Notes: generated by a model from the sequence alone, not told the origin. A DNA stretch of 64,000 nt from CAWJMD01 sp963700925 (GCA_963700925.1 OY969553.1:124001-188000), one strand, 5' to 3'; shown: positions 8,880 to 19,072, numbered from the stretch's first letter. A program made the numbers and translations.

Positions 8880-9582
8880 GGACGTGCCGCAGGGTGCCCG
8901 GCGAGAACGCGGGTGCGGGAGCCTGCAGTGCGAGCGCCAGGCGAGCCAGGTACTCGGGTCGAGACACCTCGATCACGCCGAGCGTGGCGAGGTGAGCCGT
9001 GCGCCACTGCACGTCCAGGAGCCTGCGCTCGTCACCGTCCGCTCTGAGAAGTCTGACGAGACCGACCAGCGCCGCCTTGGACGCGTCGGTGACGCGGTGG
9101 TACATGGACTCACCGGCGAACAGCCCACCGATGGACACGCCGTACAGCCCCCCGACGAGAGTGCCGTCGCACCAGGTCTCGACGCTGTGCGCGTGACCCT
9201 GCCGGTGCATCTCGCGGTACGCGCGGGCCACCTGGTCACTGATCCAGCGACCGTCGCGTCGCGCGTCGGCGCAGCCCGCGAGCACGTCGTCGAAGGCGGT
9301 GTCGACCCGCAGCTCGAACCGGCGCAGTGACCGGCTGAGGGAGCGCGAGACGTGGTGTCGGTCGAGGGGCATCACGCCGCGCGGGTCGGGCGACCACCAC
9401 CCGATCGGGGGTGCTCCGTGCTCGCCGAGACCCATCGGGAACAGGCCGCGGCGGTACGCCGCCAGCAGCGTGTCGACCTCCAGGTCAGCGCCGGCTGCGA
9501 CCAGGTCCTCGTCGGGCTCTGCGGCGGCCAGTAGCCGGTCGAACTGCAGGCCGACACGCGTCGGGCGCCCCGCACCGGTCAT
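8866..9582 (-). CDS. aat: leucyl/phenylalanyl-tRNA-protein transferase
   Basis: The 238-residue enzyme attaches Leu or Phe from aminoacyl-tRNA to proteins with N-terminal Arg or Lys, marking them for the ClpS/ClpAP N-degron route. Family signatures are visible: YRRGLFPMG, WWSPDPRGVMP, the core VETWCDGTLVGGLYGVSIGGLF with AGESMYHR after it, and SKAALVGLVRLL. The ATG at 9582 gives a standard length. It is separated from adoK by about 50 bases on the same strand and overlaps the convergent tusA-like gene at its 3' end. Confidence 0.95.
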   Translation of the reverse strand: MTGAGRPTRVGLQFDRLLAAAEPDEDLVAAGADLEVDTLLAAYRRGLFPMGLGEHGAPPIGWWSPDPRGVMPLDRHHVSRSLSRSLRRFELRVDTAFDDVLAGCADARRDGRWISDQVARAYREMHRQGHAHSVETWCDGTLVGGLYGVSIGGLFAGESMYHRVTDASKAALVGLVRLLRADGDERRLLDVQWRTAHLATLGVIEVSRPEYLARLALALQAPAPAFSPGTLRHVLSPA

Positions 9583-9632
9583 GCGGCCGGACGTCCGGGG
9601 ACCATCTCAGGGGGCCATCTCAGCGGGCCATG

Positions 9633-10619
9633 TCAGGGGTGCAGCGGGTCGATCTTCGCGGCGATCTCGTCGGCCGCGTCGGACCCGTAGGCCTCGGCGA
9701 AGCGGCGCAGGAACGACTCTCGGCCCAGGTGGTACTCCTGCGTGCCGACCGTCTCGACCACGTAGGTCGCCAGCATGGACCCGAGCTCGGCACAGCGCTG
9801 CGGCGAGAGCTGCCACGCGAGGCCCGCGACATAGCCGGCGCGGAAGGCGTCGCCGACCCCGGTCGGGTCGGCGCGGCGAGACTCGCTCGGCGTCTTCACG
9901 TGCACGGGCTCGACGCCGTCGGCCTCGACGGTCGCCCCTTCACGCCCGTGCGTGATGACGCGGATGCCGACCCGGTCGAGCACGTCGCGGTGGGTCCAGC
10001 CGGTCTTCTGCTCGATCATCGACGCCTCGTAGGCGTTGGTGAACAGGTACGCGGCGCCGTCGACGAGCTCGCGGATCTGGTCGCCGTCGAGCCACGCCAG
10101 CTGCTGCGACGGGTCGGCCACGAAGGGGTAGCCGCGCTGCCGGCACTCCTGCGTGTGCCGGAGCATCGCCTCCGGGTCGTTGGGGCTGATCACCACGAGG
10201 TCGAGGCCGCCCTCGGCCGCCTCGATGGGGCCGAGCTCGATGCCCCGCGCCTCGCTCATGGCGCCGGCGTAGAACGACGCCATCTGCGCGTGGTCGGAGT
10301 CGGTGGTGCAGACGAAGCGCGCCGTGTGCGCGACCTCCGACACCAGCACGTGCGTCGTGTCGACCCGGTGCCGATCGAGCCATGATCTGTAGTCGACGAA
10401 GTCCTGGCCGACTGCCCCGACGAGCAGCGGGCGAAGACCCAGGTTGCCGAGGCCGAACGCGATGTTCGCCGCGATCCCGCCCCGCCTGATCTGGAGGTCG
10501 TCGACCAGGAAGGACAGGGAGATCTTGTCCAGCTGCTCGACGACCAAGGAGTCGGCGAACCGACCCGGAAAGCTCATCAGGTGGTCGGTCGCGATGGACC
10601 CGGTGACAGCGATGCGCAC
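9633..10619 (-). CDS. adoK: adenosine kinase, PfkB (ribokinase) family
   Basis: The 328-residue protein closely resembles mycobacterial adenosine kinase AdoK (formerly CbhK). It starts VTGSIATDHLMSFPGRF and shares the stretches LSFLVDDL, HTARFVCTTD and FYAGAMSEARGI. The PfkB signature near the C-terminus is DPTGVGDAFRAGY, with the catalytic Asp in TGVGDAF. It phosphorylates adenosine in purine salvage. The start codon is GTG 10619. In mycobacteria this gene also lies near ctaC and an ErpA-like gene, so the neighbourhood is conserved. Substrate choice is inferred from similarity. Confidence 0.92.
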   Translation of the reverse strand: MRIAVTGSIATDHLMSFPGRFADSLVVEQLDKISLSFLVDDLQIRRGGIAANIAFGLGNLGLRPLLVGAVGQDFVDYRSWLDRHRVDTTHVLVSEVAHTARFVCTTDSDHAQMASFYAGAMSEARGIELGPIEAAEGGLDLVVISPNDPEAMLRHTQECRQRGYPFVADPSQQLAWLDGDQIRELVDGAAYLFTNAYEASMIEQKTGWTHRDVLDRVGIRVITHGREGATVEADGVEPVHVKTPSESRRADPTGVGDAFRAGYVAGLAWQLSPQRCAELGSMLATYVVETVGTQEYHLGRESFLRRFAEAYGSDAADEIAAKIDPLHP

Positions 10620-10674
10620 CGAGCCACCCTACTGGGTGCGGCTCGTGACCTGGTTCGGTGCCGTCAGCTGGGAG

Positions 10675-11049
10675 TCAGCTGAAGGAGTCGCCGCAGGCGC
10701 AGGAGCTGCCGGCGTTCGGGTTGTCGATCACGAAGCCCTGCTTCTCGATCGTGTCGGCGAAGTCGATCGTGGCCCCGTCGAGGTAGGGCACGCTCATCCG
10801 GTCGAGAACGACCTCGACGCCGTTGAAGTCCACGACCGCGTCGCCGTCGAGGCTGCGCTCGTCGAAGTACAGCTGGTAGATCAGGCCCGAGCAGCCACCG
10901 GGCTGGACGGCGACGCGCAGACGCAGGTCGTCGCGGCCCTCCTGCTCGAGCAGGCTCTTGACCTTGAGGGCGGCCGGATCGGTGAGGAGGACGCCGTGCG
11001 CCGGGGCCTCAGTGGTCTCAGCCGGGGTGCTGGTCGTGGTCTCGCTCAT
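10675..11049 (-). CDS. erpA: HesB/IscA-type iron-sulfur cluster insertion protein (ErpA-like)
   Basis: The 124-residue protein has an A-type carrier domain from about residue 22. The three conserved cluster-binding cysteines appear in GGCSGLIYQLYF and SSCACGDSF. Such proteins receive a Fe-S cluster from a scaffold and hand it to target enzymes. The start at ATG 11049 is preceded by GGAG; the in-frame ATG further upstream lacks a ribosome site and would only add a basic extension. The N-terminal 20 residues are Thr/Glu-rich and probably disordered. It lies upstream of adoK on the same strand, as in other actinobacteria. Confidence 0.93.
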   Translation of the reverse strand: MSETTTSTPAETTEAPAHGVLLTDPAALKVKSLLEQEGRDDLRLRVAVQPGGCSGLIYQLYFDERSLDGDAVVDFNGVEVVLDRMSVPYLDGATIDFADTIEKQGFVIDNPNAGSSCACGDSFS

Positions 11050-11183
11050 GGTGTGGGCTCTCCAGGGTGCTCGGGGCGCGTCGGACCGGTCTGTCACCAG
11101 CAACAACCCAGAGCGGGTGCTGCCTTGTTCCCGGTCCCTTCAGGGTACGCGCGCTGGCCGACGGTGGATGCTGTCCGGGACTT

Positions 11184-11211
11184 TCACGCTGTGATGTCGC
11201 CCTCAGCGTGA
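11184..11211 (-). terminator. hairpin at the end of the glycerate kinase gene
   Basis: TCACGCTG at 11184 pairs perfectly with CAGCGTGA at 11204 across a 12-base loop. The stem overlaps the glycerate kinase stop codon, and the transcript would continue into a short AAAG stretch. It probably ends that transcript. The rest of the 153-base gap to the ErpA-like gene holds that gene's upstream region; no clear promoter was seen. Confidence 0.4.
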
Positions 11212-12393
11212 CCAGGTTCGCGCGACGCGTCGAGCCCTGGCCGCCAGCGTGCCCGCGGGGTCGGCGAGGGCGGCGTCCACAGCTTCGGGGCTGTCTGCGA
11301 CCGCGTAGCTGGACTCGATGCCGATCGCCAGGCTCTCGCGGCGTCCCGCGTCGACCTGGCCGGCGATCACGATCGTGGGCACCCCGGCGGCGAGGCCCCG
11401 CTCGGCAACGGCGCTGACGACCTTGCCGCGCAGCGACTGCCAGTCGAACCTCCCCTCGCCGGTGACGATGAGGTCGGTCCCGGCGAGGCGACTGTCGAAG
11501 TCGACGGCGTCGAGGACGGCGGACGCTCCCCCGACCCGCTCCGCCCCGAGCAGCAGGAGCCCGAACCCGAGCCCTCCGGCGGCACCGGCGCCAGGTGTCG
11601 ACGGCAGCCTCCGACCGGCCCCGCGGGCTGACCCAGGGGCCAGCAGGTCGCCGCCGGCGAGAACACCGAGCGACTCCTGTGCCACCTGCGCGAACCGGCC
11701 GAGTGCCGCTTCGAGCGCCTGCGCCTGCTCGGGCGTGGCGCCCTTCTGCGCGGCGAAACCCGCTGAGGCACCGTGAAACCCGAGCAGGGGGACGTCGACA
11801 TCACTCGCGGCGGCCAGGCGCACACCGGCGAACCTGCTCCGCACCGCGGGGAGCTCGAGCAGGGCGTCGGACGGGAGGTCGGCGAGCGGACCCCCACCAC
11901 GTCCGAGCAGCTCGGGCGGGCCTGCACCGAGGGCGGCGAGCATTCCCGCACCGCCGTCGTTCGTGCCGGAGCCGCCGAGGCCGAGCACGATGCGCCCGGC
12001 GCCGGTGGCGAGCGCCGCCAGCAGGAGCTCGCCGACGCCGGTCGTGGTCGTCGTGGTGGGGTCGCGGCGGTCGGCCGGCACCAGGTGCAGCCCGCAGGCC
12101 TGTGCCGTCTCGATGTACGCGGTACGGGTGGAGGCTGCGTCGACGACCAGCAGCGTCGCAGGGACGGGCTCGCCCAGCGGGCCCGTCACCGTGACGGCCT
12201 CGAGCCGACCCCGCGCACCGAGACTCTCGTGCAGGGTGTCGACGAAGCCGGGTCCGCCGTCGGACAGCGGGCACAGGGCCAGCTCGTCACCTGGCGCGTG
12301 CTGTGCCCAGCCTTCGGCGATGGCGCCCGCCGCCTGCGCGGCCGTCAGCGTGCCGGTGAAGCAGTCGGGAGCGATGAGGACGCGCACGCGCAC
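11203..12393 (-). CDS. glycerate kinase (GarK/GlxK family)
   Basis: The 396-residue protein has the hallmarks of the type I glycerate kinase family. The N-terminus reads VLIAPDCFTGTLTAAQAAGAI, followed by CPLSDGGPGFVDTL, GLGGSGTNDGGAGMLAALG and a C-terminal LIVTGEGRFDWQSL. It phosphorylates D-glycerate using ATP. The GTG start at 12393 faces nadA across a 35-base divergent gap. No other glyoxylate or glycerate genes lie nearby, so the pathway cannot be read from context. Length is normal for the family. Confidence 0.93.
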   Translation of the reverse strand: MRVRVLIAPDCFTGTLTAAQAAGAIAEGWAQHAPGDELALCPLSDGGPGFVDTLHESLGARGRLEAVTVTGPLGEPVPATLLVVDAASTRTAYIETAQACGLHLVPADRRDPTTTTTTGVGELLLAALATGAGRIVLGLGGSGTNDGGAGMLAALGAGPPELLGRGGGPLADLPSDALLELPAVRSRFAGVRLAAASDVDVPLLGFHGASAGFAAQKGATPEQAQALEAALGRFAQVAQESLGVLAGGDLLAPGSARGAGRRLPSTPGAGAAGGLGFGLLLLGAERVGGASAVLDAVDFDSRLAGTDLIVTGEGRFDWQSLRGKVVSAVAERGLAAGVPTIVIAGQVDAGRRESLAIGIESSYAVADSPEAVDAALADPAGTLAARARRVARTWSR

Positions 12394-12428
12394 ATCCTGC
12401 CCACCGTGGCGCGTGAGAACATCGGCGG

Positions 12429-13634
12429 GTGAGCGTGACGTCGTCCTTCACGGAACCATCCCCGACACCGGCTGCCCTGCTGCTGCTGGGCCGCGGCACC
12501 GAGCTGGCCACCGAGCGAGGCGTCGAGTGCCCCGGCGACCTGCCGGCCGTCTCCGACCCGGACCTGGTCGACCGGGCGCGTACCGCCCGGGCCGCACTGG
12601 GCGAGCGCGCCTTCGTGCTCGGGCACCACTACCAGCGCGACGAGGTGATCCAGTTCGCCGACGTCACCGGCGACTCGTTCAAGCTGGCGCGGCAGGCGGC
12701 CGCCCGTCCGGAGGCCGAGTTCGTCGTCTTCTGCGGCGTGCACTTCATGGCCGAGAGCGCCGACATCCTCACCGCCCCGAGCCAGCAGGTGATCCTGCCC
12801 GACCTGGCAGCCGGGTGCTCGATGGCCGACATGGCGGCGATCAGCCAGGTCGAGGACGCGTGGGACGTTCTCGTCGACGCGGGCGTCGCCGATGACGTGG
12901 TTCCCGTGACCTACATGAACTCGTCGGCCGCGATCAAGTCGTTCACGGGACGGCACGGCGGCACGGTTTGCACCTCGTCCAACGCGAGAACCGCACTCAC
13001 CTGGGCGTTCTCACAGAAGGCGGCCGAACGGGGCAAGGTGTTCTTCCTGCCCGACCAGCACCTCGGGCGCAACACCGCCGTGCGCGAGATGGGGTTCTCG
13101 CTCGACGACTGCGTGCTGTTCGACCCCCATAAGCCGGGCGGCGGGTTGACCCGCGAGCAGCTGCAGAACGCGCGGATGATCCTGTGGCGCGGGCACTGCT
13201 CGGTGCACGGACGGTTCAGCCTGAAGAACGTCATCGACGCTCGCGCGGCCCAGCCCGACGTGAGGGTTTTGGTGCACCCCGAGTGCCGCAACGACGTCGT
13301 TGAAGCGGCGGACGAGGTCGGCTCGACGGAGTACATCATCAACGCGGTGGCCGCCGCTCCCGCGGGCACGTCGTGGGTCGTCGGCACCGAGCTGAACCTG
13401 GTGCGGCGCCTCGCACTTCAGCACCCCGAGCAGCGGATCATGTTCCTGGAGAAGAACGTGTGCTTCTGCTCGACGATGAACCGCATCGACCTGCCGCACC
13501 TGGTCTGGGCGATGGAGTCGCTCGCCGCGGGCCGCGTGGTGAACCGCATCGTCGTCGACCCCGACGTCGCCCACTGGGCGCGAGTGGCGCTCGACCAGAT
13601 GCTCGCGCTGCCCGGCGAGACCAGCAAGGACTGA
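12429..13634 (+). CDS. nadA: quinolinate synthase
   Basis: The 401-residue enzyme condenses iminoaspartate with dihydroxyacetone phosphate to quinolinate in NAD synthesis, using a [4Fe-4S] cluster. Three cluster cysteines are visible, in VFCGVHFMAES, GTVCTSSNA and EKNVCFCSTMNRID. The substrate-site motif LGHHYQRDEV is near residue 63. It is of the longer actinobacterial type, starting at GTG 12429. nadB and nadC, its usual partners, are not in the window; the gene is monocistronic here and converges on a chitinase gene. Confidence 0.96.
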   Translation: MSVTSSFTEPSPTPAALLLLGRGTELATERGVECPGDLPAVSDPDLVDRARTARAALGERAFVLGHHYQRDEVIQFADVTGDSFKLARQAAARPEAEFVVFCGVHFMAESADILTAPSQQVILPDLAAGCSMADMAAISQVEDAWDVLVDAGVADDVVPVTYMNSSAAIKSFTGRHGGTVCTSSNARTALTWAFSQKAAERGKVFFLPDQHLGRNTAVREMGFSLDDCVLFDPHKPGGGLTREQLQNARMILWRGHCSVHGRFSLKNVIDARAAQPDVRVLVHPECRNDVVEAADEVGSTEYIINAVAAAPAGTSWVVGTELNLVRRLALQHPEQRIMFLEKNVCFCSTMNRIDLPHLVWAMESLAAGRVVNRIVVDPDVAHWARVALDQMLALPGETSKD

Positions 13635-13641
13635 CCCCACA

Positions 13642-13700
13642 CGAAACGGCGTGCTCCCGTTCTCCAGAGGGCGGCCTGGGACCGGGAGCACAACGTTTCG
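13642..13700. repeat. palindromic repeat, family A copy 1
   Basis: Arms 13642-13660 and 13681-13700 form a near-perfect stem of CGAAACG then GTGCTCCCG, around a loop of about 20 bases. It lies between the convergent nadA and chitinase genes and could act as a two-way terminator. The same sequence pattern, loop included, recurs at 15141-15203. Confidence 0.75.
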
Positions 13701-13717
13701 CGCGTGAGGCGACGGCG

Positions 13718-14989
<1,272 letters not shown>

Positions 14990-15045
14990 GGCAGAGCCTC
15001 CCGGGGACGAAACCGATAGGAACCTTTCCAATATTTCTGGGACGG

Positions 15046-15075
15046 AGACTAGCCAGCCAGCGGGCGCAGGGTCAA
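15046..15075 (-). promoter_or_regulatory. chitinase promoter 1 with conserved downstream element
   Basis: On the minus strand TTGACC (15070-15075) and TAGTCT (15046-15051) are 18 bases apart, a good sigma-70-type promoter. Between it and the gene, 15006-15037 carries a sequence ending in TATCGGTTTCG that is shared with the other chitinase gene and could be an operator. Confidence 0.6.
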
Positions 15076-15095
15076 GGTTTCGGCGGCTTGTCCGT

Positions 15096-15146
15096 TTCAC
15101 AGGCACCGCGAATTCACAGGCACCGCGAATTCACAGGCACCGCGAA
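15096..15146. repeat. 17-bp direct repeat, three perfect copies
   Basis: TTCACAGGCACCGCGAA occurs three times head to tail (15096, 15113, 15130). The last copy runs into the left arm of the hairpin at 15141. It lies between the two chitinase genes. Confidence 0.9.
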
Positions 15147-15203
15147 AGGGCGTGTTCCCGGTCTCCGGGGGTCGCCCTCGGACCGGGAACACGCCGTTTC
15201 GCG
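15141..15203. repeat. palindromic repeat, family A copy 2
   Basis: Arms 15141-15163 and 15181-15203 are 23 bases each and differ at one position, around a 17-base loop. The arms begin CGCGAAA and contain CGTGTTCCCGG. The element is just past the stop of the CBM2 chitinase and may terminate it. It matches copy 1 at 13642-13700 in both arms and loop. Confidence 0.85.
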
Positions 15204-15215
15204 AGCAGGGACGGG

Positions 15216-16847
15216 TCAGTTGACGCCGGCGTGCACCGCGCGGATCAGCTCGCCACCCGGGGTGTCACCGGACAGCTCCCAGAAGAAGGCGCCACCGAGA
15301 CCCTGGCCGTCGGCCCAGTCGAGCTTGGACGCGATCGTCGAGGGCGTGTCGTAGCTCCACCACTCGTTACCACACTTCGCGTAGGCCGTTCCGCCGACCG
15401 TTCCCGTTGCGGGACAGCGGGTCTTGAGGACCTCGTAGTCCTCGATGCCGGCCTCGTACGTGCCAGGTGCAGCGCCCGTGGCACTGCCACCGGGAGCCGA
15501 CTGGGTGACACCCGTCCAGCCACGCCCGTAGAAACCGAGGCCCAGCAGCATCTTGCTCGCCGGCACACCTTGCGCCCTGAGCTTCGCGATGGCCGCGTCC
15601 GAGTGGAAGCCGGCGTGAGGGATGCCGGGGTAGGACGTCAGCGGCGAGTGCGGCGCCGTCGGCCCGGTCGGGTTGAACGCACCGAAGTAGTCGTAAGTCA
15701 TCGGCATCAGCCAGTCGAGCTTCTGCGTCGCGGTGCCGTAGTCGGTGGCGTCGATCTTGCCGCCCTGGCTGCCGTCGGCCGTGATCGCCGCCGAGATGAG
15801 CGCCTGGCTTCCGAACTTGGTCCGCAGGGCGGTGACCACCCGGTTGAAGGCATCGCGTCCGCTGCTGTCGCACTGCAGCCCGCAGGCGTTCGGATACTCC
15901 CAGTCGATGTCGATGCCGTCGAACACGTCACCCCACCGCGGGTCCTCGACCAGAGCGTGGCACGAGTCGGCGAACGCGGCCGGGTTCTGCGCGGCCTGCG
16001 TGAAGCCGCCCGACCAGGTCCAGCCTCCGAACGACCACACGACCTTCAGACCGGGGTGCATCGCCTTGAGCTTGCGCAGCTGGTTGAAGTTGCCACGCAG
16101 CGGCTGGTCCCAGGTGTCGGCCACGCCGTCGACGCTGTCCGCTGCCGAGAACGCCTTGTCGTAGTCGGCGTACGAGTCGCCGATCGCGCACCGGCCGCCT
16201 GTCGTGTTGCCGAAGGCGTAGACGATGTGGGTCAGGCGGTCAGCAGCGCCGCTCGTCTCGACGTCCTTCACCTTGTAGTTGCGGCCGTAGATGCCCCACT
16301 CGGTGAAGTAGCCGACCACCTTGTCGCCACCGGCGGGGGGCGTGGGCGTCGGTGTGGGAGTCGGTGTGGGAGTCGGTGTGGGAGTCGGTGTGGGAGTCGG
16401 TGTGGGAGTCGGTGTGGGAGTCGGGGTGGGCGTCGGTGTCGGTGTCCCGGTCCCACAGGCCGCGCCGTTGACCGTGCAGCTCACGGGTGCCCGGTACGAG
16501 CCACTACCGACGTAGCCCCACGACTGCGTCGCGCCGGGTGCCAGCGCGCCCATCCAGCTCTTCGCCACGACGTGGTAGCGGTTGCCGGTGCGGGTGACGT
16601 CCGCGTCCCACGAGGAGTTGATCTGCGTGCCGGTCGGCAGCTCGAAGTCCATCACCCAACGGTCGACGGACGCGGTGCCGCCGTTGGCGACGCTGACCCT
16701 GACCTCGTGCCCGGTCCCCCAGTCCGAGGTCGCGGTGAACGTCGCGGTGACCCCTCCAGCCCCTGCCGCCTGCAGCGCGGGCAAGGCCGCGGCACACAGC
16801 ATCACGGCCGCTGCACCCAGCAGCCCCCTTCTGACGTTTCTCCTCAC
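15216..16847 (-). CDS. secreted CBM2-GH18 chitinase
   Basis: The 543-residue protein starts at GTG 16847, 6 bases after GGAGG. It has a signal peptide (cleavage after LQA), a family 2 carbohydrate-binding module at about 30-132 (VTATFTATSDWGTGHEVRV, with conserved Trp residues), and a Pro-Thr repeat linker at about 135-172. The GH18 domain follows at about 175-543 with VVWSFGGWTWS and FDGIDIDWEYPN. CBM2 modules bind crystalline chitin or cellulose. It is the upstream member of a tandem pair. The catalytic domains and the promoters of the pair are very similar, so duplication is likely, with gain or loss of the binding module. Confidence 0.96.
   Translation of the reverse strand: MRRNVRRGLLGAAAVMLCAAALPALQAAGAGGVTATFTATSDWGTGHEVRVSVANGGTASVDRWVMDFELPTGTQINSSWDADVTRTGNRYHVVAKSWMGALAPGATQSWGYVGSGSYRAPVSCTVNGAACGTGTPTPTPTPTPTPTPTPTPTPTPTPTPTPTPTPTPTPPAGGDKVVGYFTEWGIYGRNYKVKDVETSGAADRLTHIVYAFGNTTGGRCAIGDSYADYDKAFSAADSVDGVADTWDQPLRGNFNQLRKLKAMHPGLKVVWSFGGWTWSGGFTQAAQNPAAFADSCHALVEDPRWGDVFDGIDIDWEYPNACGLQCDSSGRDAFNRVVTALRTKFGSQALISAAITADGSQGGKIDATDYGTATQKLDWLMPMTYDYFGAFNPTGPTAPHSPLTSYPGIPHAGFHSDAAIAKLRAQGVPASKMLLGLGFYGRGWTGVTQSAPGGSATGAAPGTYEAGIEDYEVLKTRCPATGTVGGTAYAKCGNEWWSYDTPSTIASKLDWADGQGLGGAFFWELSGDTPGGELIRAVHAGVN
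16339..16434. repeat. 12-bp tandem repeat encoding the Pro-Thr linker
   Basis: Six perfect copies of GGTGTGGGAGTC occupy 16351-16422, with degenerate copies on each side. Read on the minus strand they encode alternating Pro and Thr between the CBM2 and GH18 domains. Such runs change length by slippage. Confidence 0.9.
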
Positions 16848-16903
16848 GACCAGCCTCCCGAAGCTCGAAACCGATAAGAGTCTTTCCAGTTGTTTCGAGA
16901 CCG

Positions 16904-16933
16904 ACGCTAGTGACCCGTGACCGCTCGGGTCAA
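16904..16933 (-). promoter_or_regulatory. chitinase promoter 2 with conserved downstream element
   Basis: On the minus strand TTGACC (16928-16933) and TAGCGT (16904-16909) are 18 bases apart, the same spacing as in promoter 1. The following stretch at 16866-16897 runs from CGAAAC to GGTTTCG, an interrupted inverted repeat, and matches the first gene's leader. This suggests a shared regulator that was not identified. Confidence 0.6.
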
Positions 16934-16973
16934 GGGTTTCGTCCGGATTTGGGCGGTGCGGAGGCTTTGGGCG

Positions 16974-18377
16974 CTACGTCGTCTCTGCGAGTCGCGAGAG
17001 CAGCAGGACCTCTCCCAGGCAGGCGCGCGCGAAGACGCCGAGGTGCAGCGACTCGTCGTAGCCGTGGGCCAGAGTGTGCGGGTCCTCGACGCCGGTCACC
17101 AGCACGGTCGCGCCGGGGAACGCGCGGACGAAGTCCGCGACGAACGGGATGGAACCACCGATCCCCTGGTGCACCACCTGGGCGCCGTCCCAGGCCTCGG
17201 TGAGGGCCCAGCGAGCCGCCGCGTAGACGGGTCCCTCGACCGGTCCCGAGAACGGGTGACCGAGCTCCTTCTGCGTCAGCGTCACGTGCGCGCCGAACGG
17301 AGGATCGTTCTCCAAGAACGACTTCAGCGCGTCGAAGGCCACCTGCGGCTCCTGGCCGGGCGCGATCCGCATCGTCACCTTCGCGCGCACCGTCGGCAGC
17401 AGGGTGTTCGACGCCTTAGCCACGGACGGGGCATCGATGCCCGTCACCGTGACCGCGGGGCGGGTCCACATGCGGCTGAGCACCGAGCCGCTCCCGACCG
17501 GCCTGACGCCGTCGAGCAGGCCGGCCTCCTCGCGCAGCGTGTCCTCGGTGTAGTCGAGGTCCGCCGCCTCCGTGGTGACCAGGCCGGGCACACGCAGGTC
17601 ACCGTCCGAGTCCCACAGTCGCGCCAGCAGTGTCGTCGTCGCCATCACCGCGTCGGGAGCCGCGCCCCCGTACATCCCCGAGTGGACGCCCTGCCTCAGG
17701 GTCGAGACCTCGAGGTCTCCCTCCACCAGGCCGCGCAGGCTGACCGTCAGCGACGGGGTGTCGACGTCCCAGTTGTCGCTGTCGGCGACGACGATCACGT
17801 CCGCGGCCAGGCGCTCCCCGTACATGGTCAGGAACTGGGCGAACGACGACGAGCCGGCCTCCTCCTCGCCCTCGACGAACACCACGACGCCGACACCGTC
17901 GTCAGGGCCCCAGGTCGGCAGCAGGGTGCGCAGGGCTGCGACGTGAGCCATCACGCCGGCCTTGTCGTCGGCACTCCCCCGCCCGTACAGGCGGCCGTCG
18001 CGCTCGGTCGGCTCGAAGGCCGGAGTGGTCCAGTCGGCCTCGTCGCCGGGCGGCTGCACGTCGTGGTGCGCGTAGAGCAGAACCGTTGGTCGGCCCTGCG
18101 GCGCGGGCCGGCGGCCGACCACGGCCGGGGCGCCGTCACTGCCGTCGGGCCGGGGTGCCCGGAGGATCTCCACCTCGTCCAGGCCAGTGCTGCGCAGCAG
18201 CTCGGCAACCGCCTCGGCGCTGGCCAGCACGTGCGCCTGGTCGAAGGCCTCGGCCGAGACGCTCGGGATGCGGATCAGCGCCTCGAGGTCGGTGCGCACT
18301 CCCGGCATGTGGGCGTCGAGTGCCGCCCGGAGCGCTGGGACGTCGGTCTGGGTCGTGTGAGCGGATGCGTCGGTCAT
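16974..18377 (-). CDS. M20-family dipeptidase/metallopeptidase
   Basis: The 467-residue cytoplasmic enzyme has all the M20 di-zinc motifs: LLYAHHDVQPPGDE (His and the Asp that orients the metal), LYGRGSADDKAG (bridging Asp), VFVEGEEEAGS (catalytic Glu pair), VVADSDNWD and a C-terminal His in LAHGYDESLHL. A lid domain is inserted at about 205-330. Members are dipeptidases or acetylated amino-acid hydrolases; the exact substrate cannot be read. The ATG at 18377 diverges from the DUF3043 gene across 43 bases. Confidence 0.93.
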   Translation of the reverse strand: MTDASAHTTQTDVPALRAALDAHMPGVRTDLEALIRIPSVSAEAFDQAHVLASAEAVAELLRSTGLDEVEILRAPRPDGSDGAPAVVGRRPAPQGRPTVLLYAHHDVQPPGDEADWTTPAFEPTERDGRLYGRGSADDKAGVMAHVAALRTLLPTWGPDDGVGVVVFVEGEEEAGSSSFAQFLTMYGERLAADVIVVADSDNWDVDTPSLTVSLRGLVEGDLEVSTLRQGVHSGMYGGAAPDAVMATTTLLARLWDSDGDLRVPGLVTTEAADLDYTEDTLREEAGLLDGVRPVGSGSVLSRMWTRPAVTVTGIDAPSVAKASNTLLPTVRAKVTMRIAPGQEPQVAFDALKSFLENDPPFGAHVTLTQKELGHPFSGPVEGPVYAAARWALTEAWDGAQVVHQGIGGSIPFVADFVRAFPGATVLVTGVEDPHTLAHGYDESLHLGVFARACLGEVLLLSRLAETT

Positions 18378-18408
18378 GGGCGCACGCTACCGCCGGGGAA
18401 TCGCCGGG

Positions 18409-18414
18409 TAGTCT
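18409..18414 (+). promoter_or_regulatory. candidate -10 box, leaderless start
   Basis: TAGTCT lies 6 bases before GTG 18421 and no Shine-Dalgarno sequence is present. This is the spacing expected when transcription starts on the initiation codon. No -35 box is evident. Confidence 0.45.
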
Positions 18415-18420
18415 CACCGG

Positions 18421-19020
18421 GTGTTCGGACGGAAGAAGACCGAGGAAGCGCCCGCCCCTGTTGTTCAGGAGCGACCTGGCGCCAAGAACCGTCCGACCCC
18501 GAAGCGACGCGAGGCCGAGGCCGCCCGCCGCAAGCCGCTGGTCCCGACCGACCGCAAGGCGGCCGCCAAGGCCGACAAGGAGAAGCTGCGCGCCGAGCGG
18601 GTGCGGCAGCGCGAGGCACTGGCCTCTGGCGACGAGACGCACCTGCCCGCGCGCGACGCCGGTCCGCACAAGCGGTTCGTGCGCGACGTGGTCGACGGCC
18701 GGCGCAACATCGGCGAGTACTACCTGTACCTGGCGCTGGTCGCCGTCGCCCTGGTGATCGTGCCCGGGGTGATCGGCCTCGACCCGAACCAGGTCGCCCA
18801 GGTGCAGCTCGTCTCGACGCTCGTCCTGTGGGGCACGGTGCTCGTCGTCGGTTCCGACTCGTACCTGCTGTCGCGGGTGATCAAGCGCTCCCTGCGTGCG
18901 CGTTTCGGTGACGACGTGACGATGCGGGGCCTCGTCTCGTACGGAGTGCTCCGCTCGTTCCAGATCCGCCGACTTCGTCTGCCCAAGCCGGTCGTGCAGC
19001 GCGGCCAGCCACCGCGCTGA
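18421..19020 (+). CDS. DUF3043 membrane protein
   Basis: This 199-residue actinobacterial protein has a strongly basic, Lys/Arg/Ala-rich N-terminal third (FGRKKTEEAP, KNRPTPKRREAEAARRKPL), then RFVRDVVDGRRNIGEYY. Two membrane helices follow at about 103-123 and 130-150, and a basic C-terminal tail. This layout defines DUF3043, whose role is unknown. It reads as a leaderless gene from GTG 18421. It is not in an obvious operon; an aldo/keto reductase follows 65 bases later. Confidence 0.9.
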   Translation: MFGRKKTEEAPAPVVQERPGAKNRPTPKRREAEAARRKPLVPTDRKAAAKADKEKLRAERVRQREALASGDETHLPARDAGPHKRFVRDVVDGRRNIGEYYLYLALVAVALVIVPGVIGLDPNQVAQVQLVSTLVLWGTVLVVGSDSYLLSRVIKRSLRARFGDDVTMRGLVSYGVLRSFQIRRLRLPKPVVQRGQPPR

Positions 19021-19072
19021 CGCTCCCCGGAGGGCACTTCTCCCCGATTCGTCCCATCACCTTGCGGCGAAG

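Noticed and set aside
16339..16434. Regular repeats resembling a CRISPR array
   Set aside because: Units are 12 bp with no spacers and encode a Pro-Thr linker in frame.
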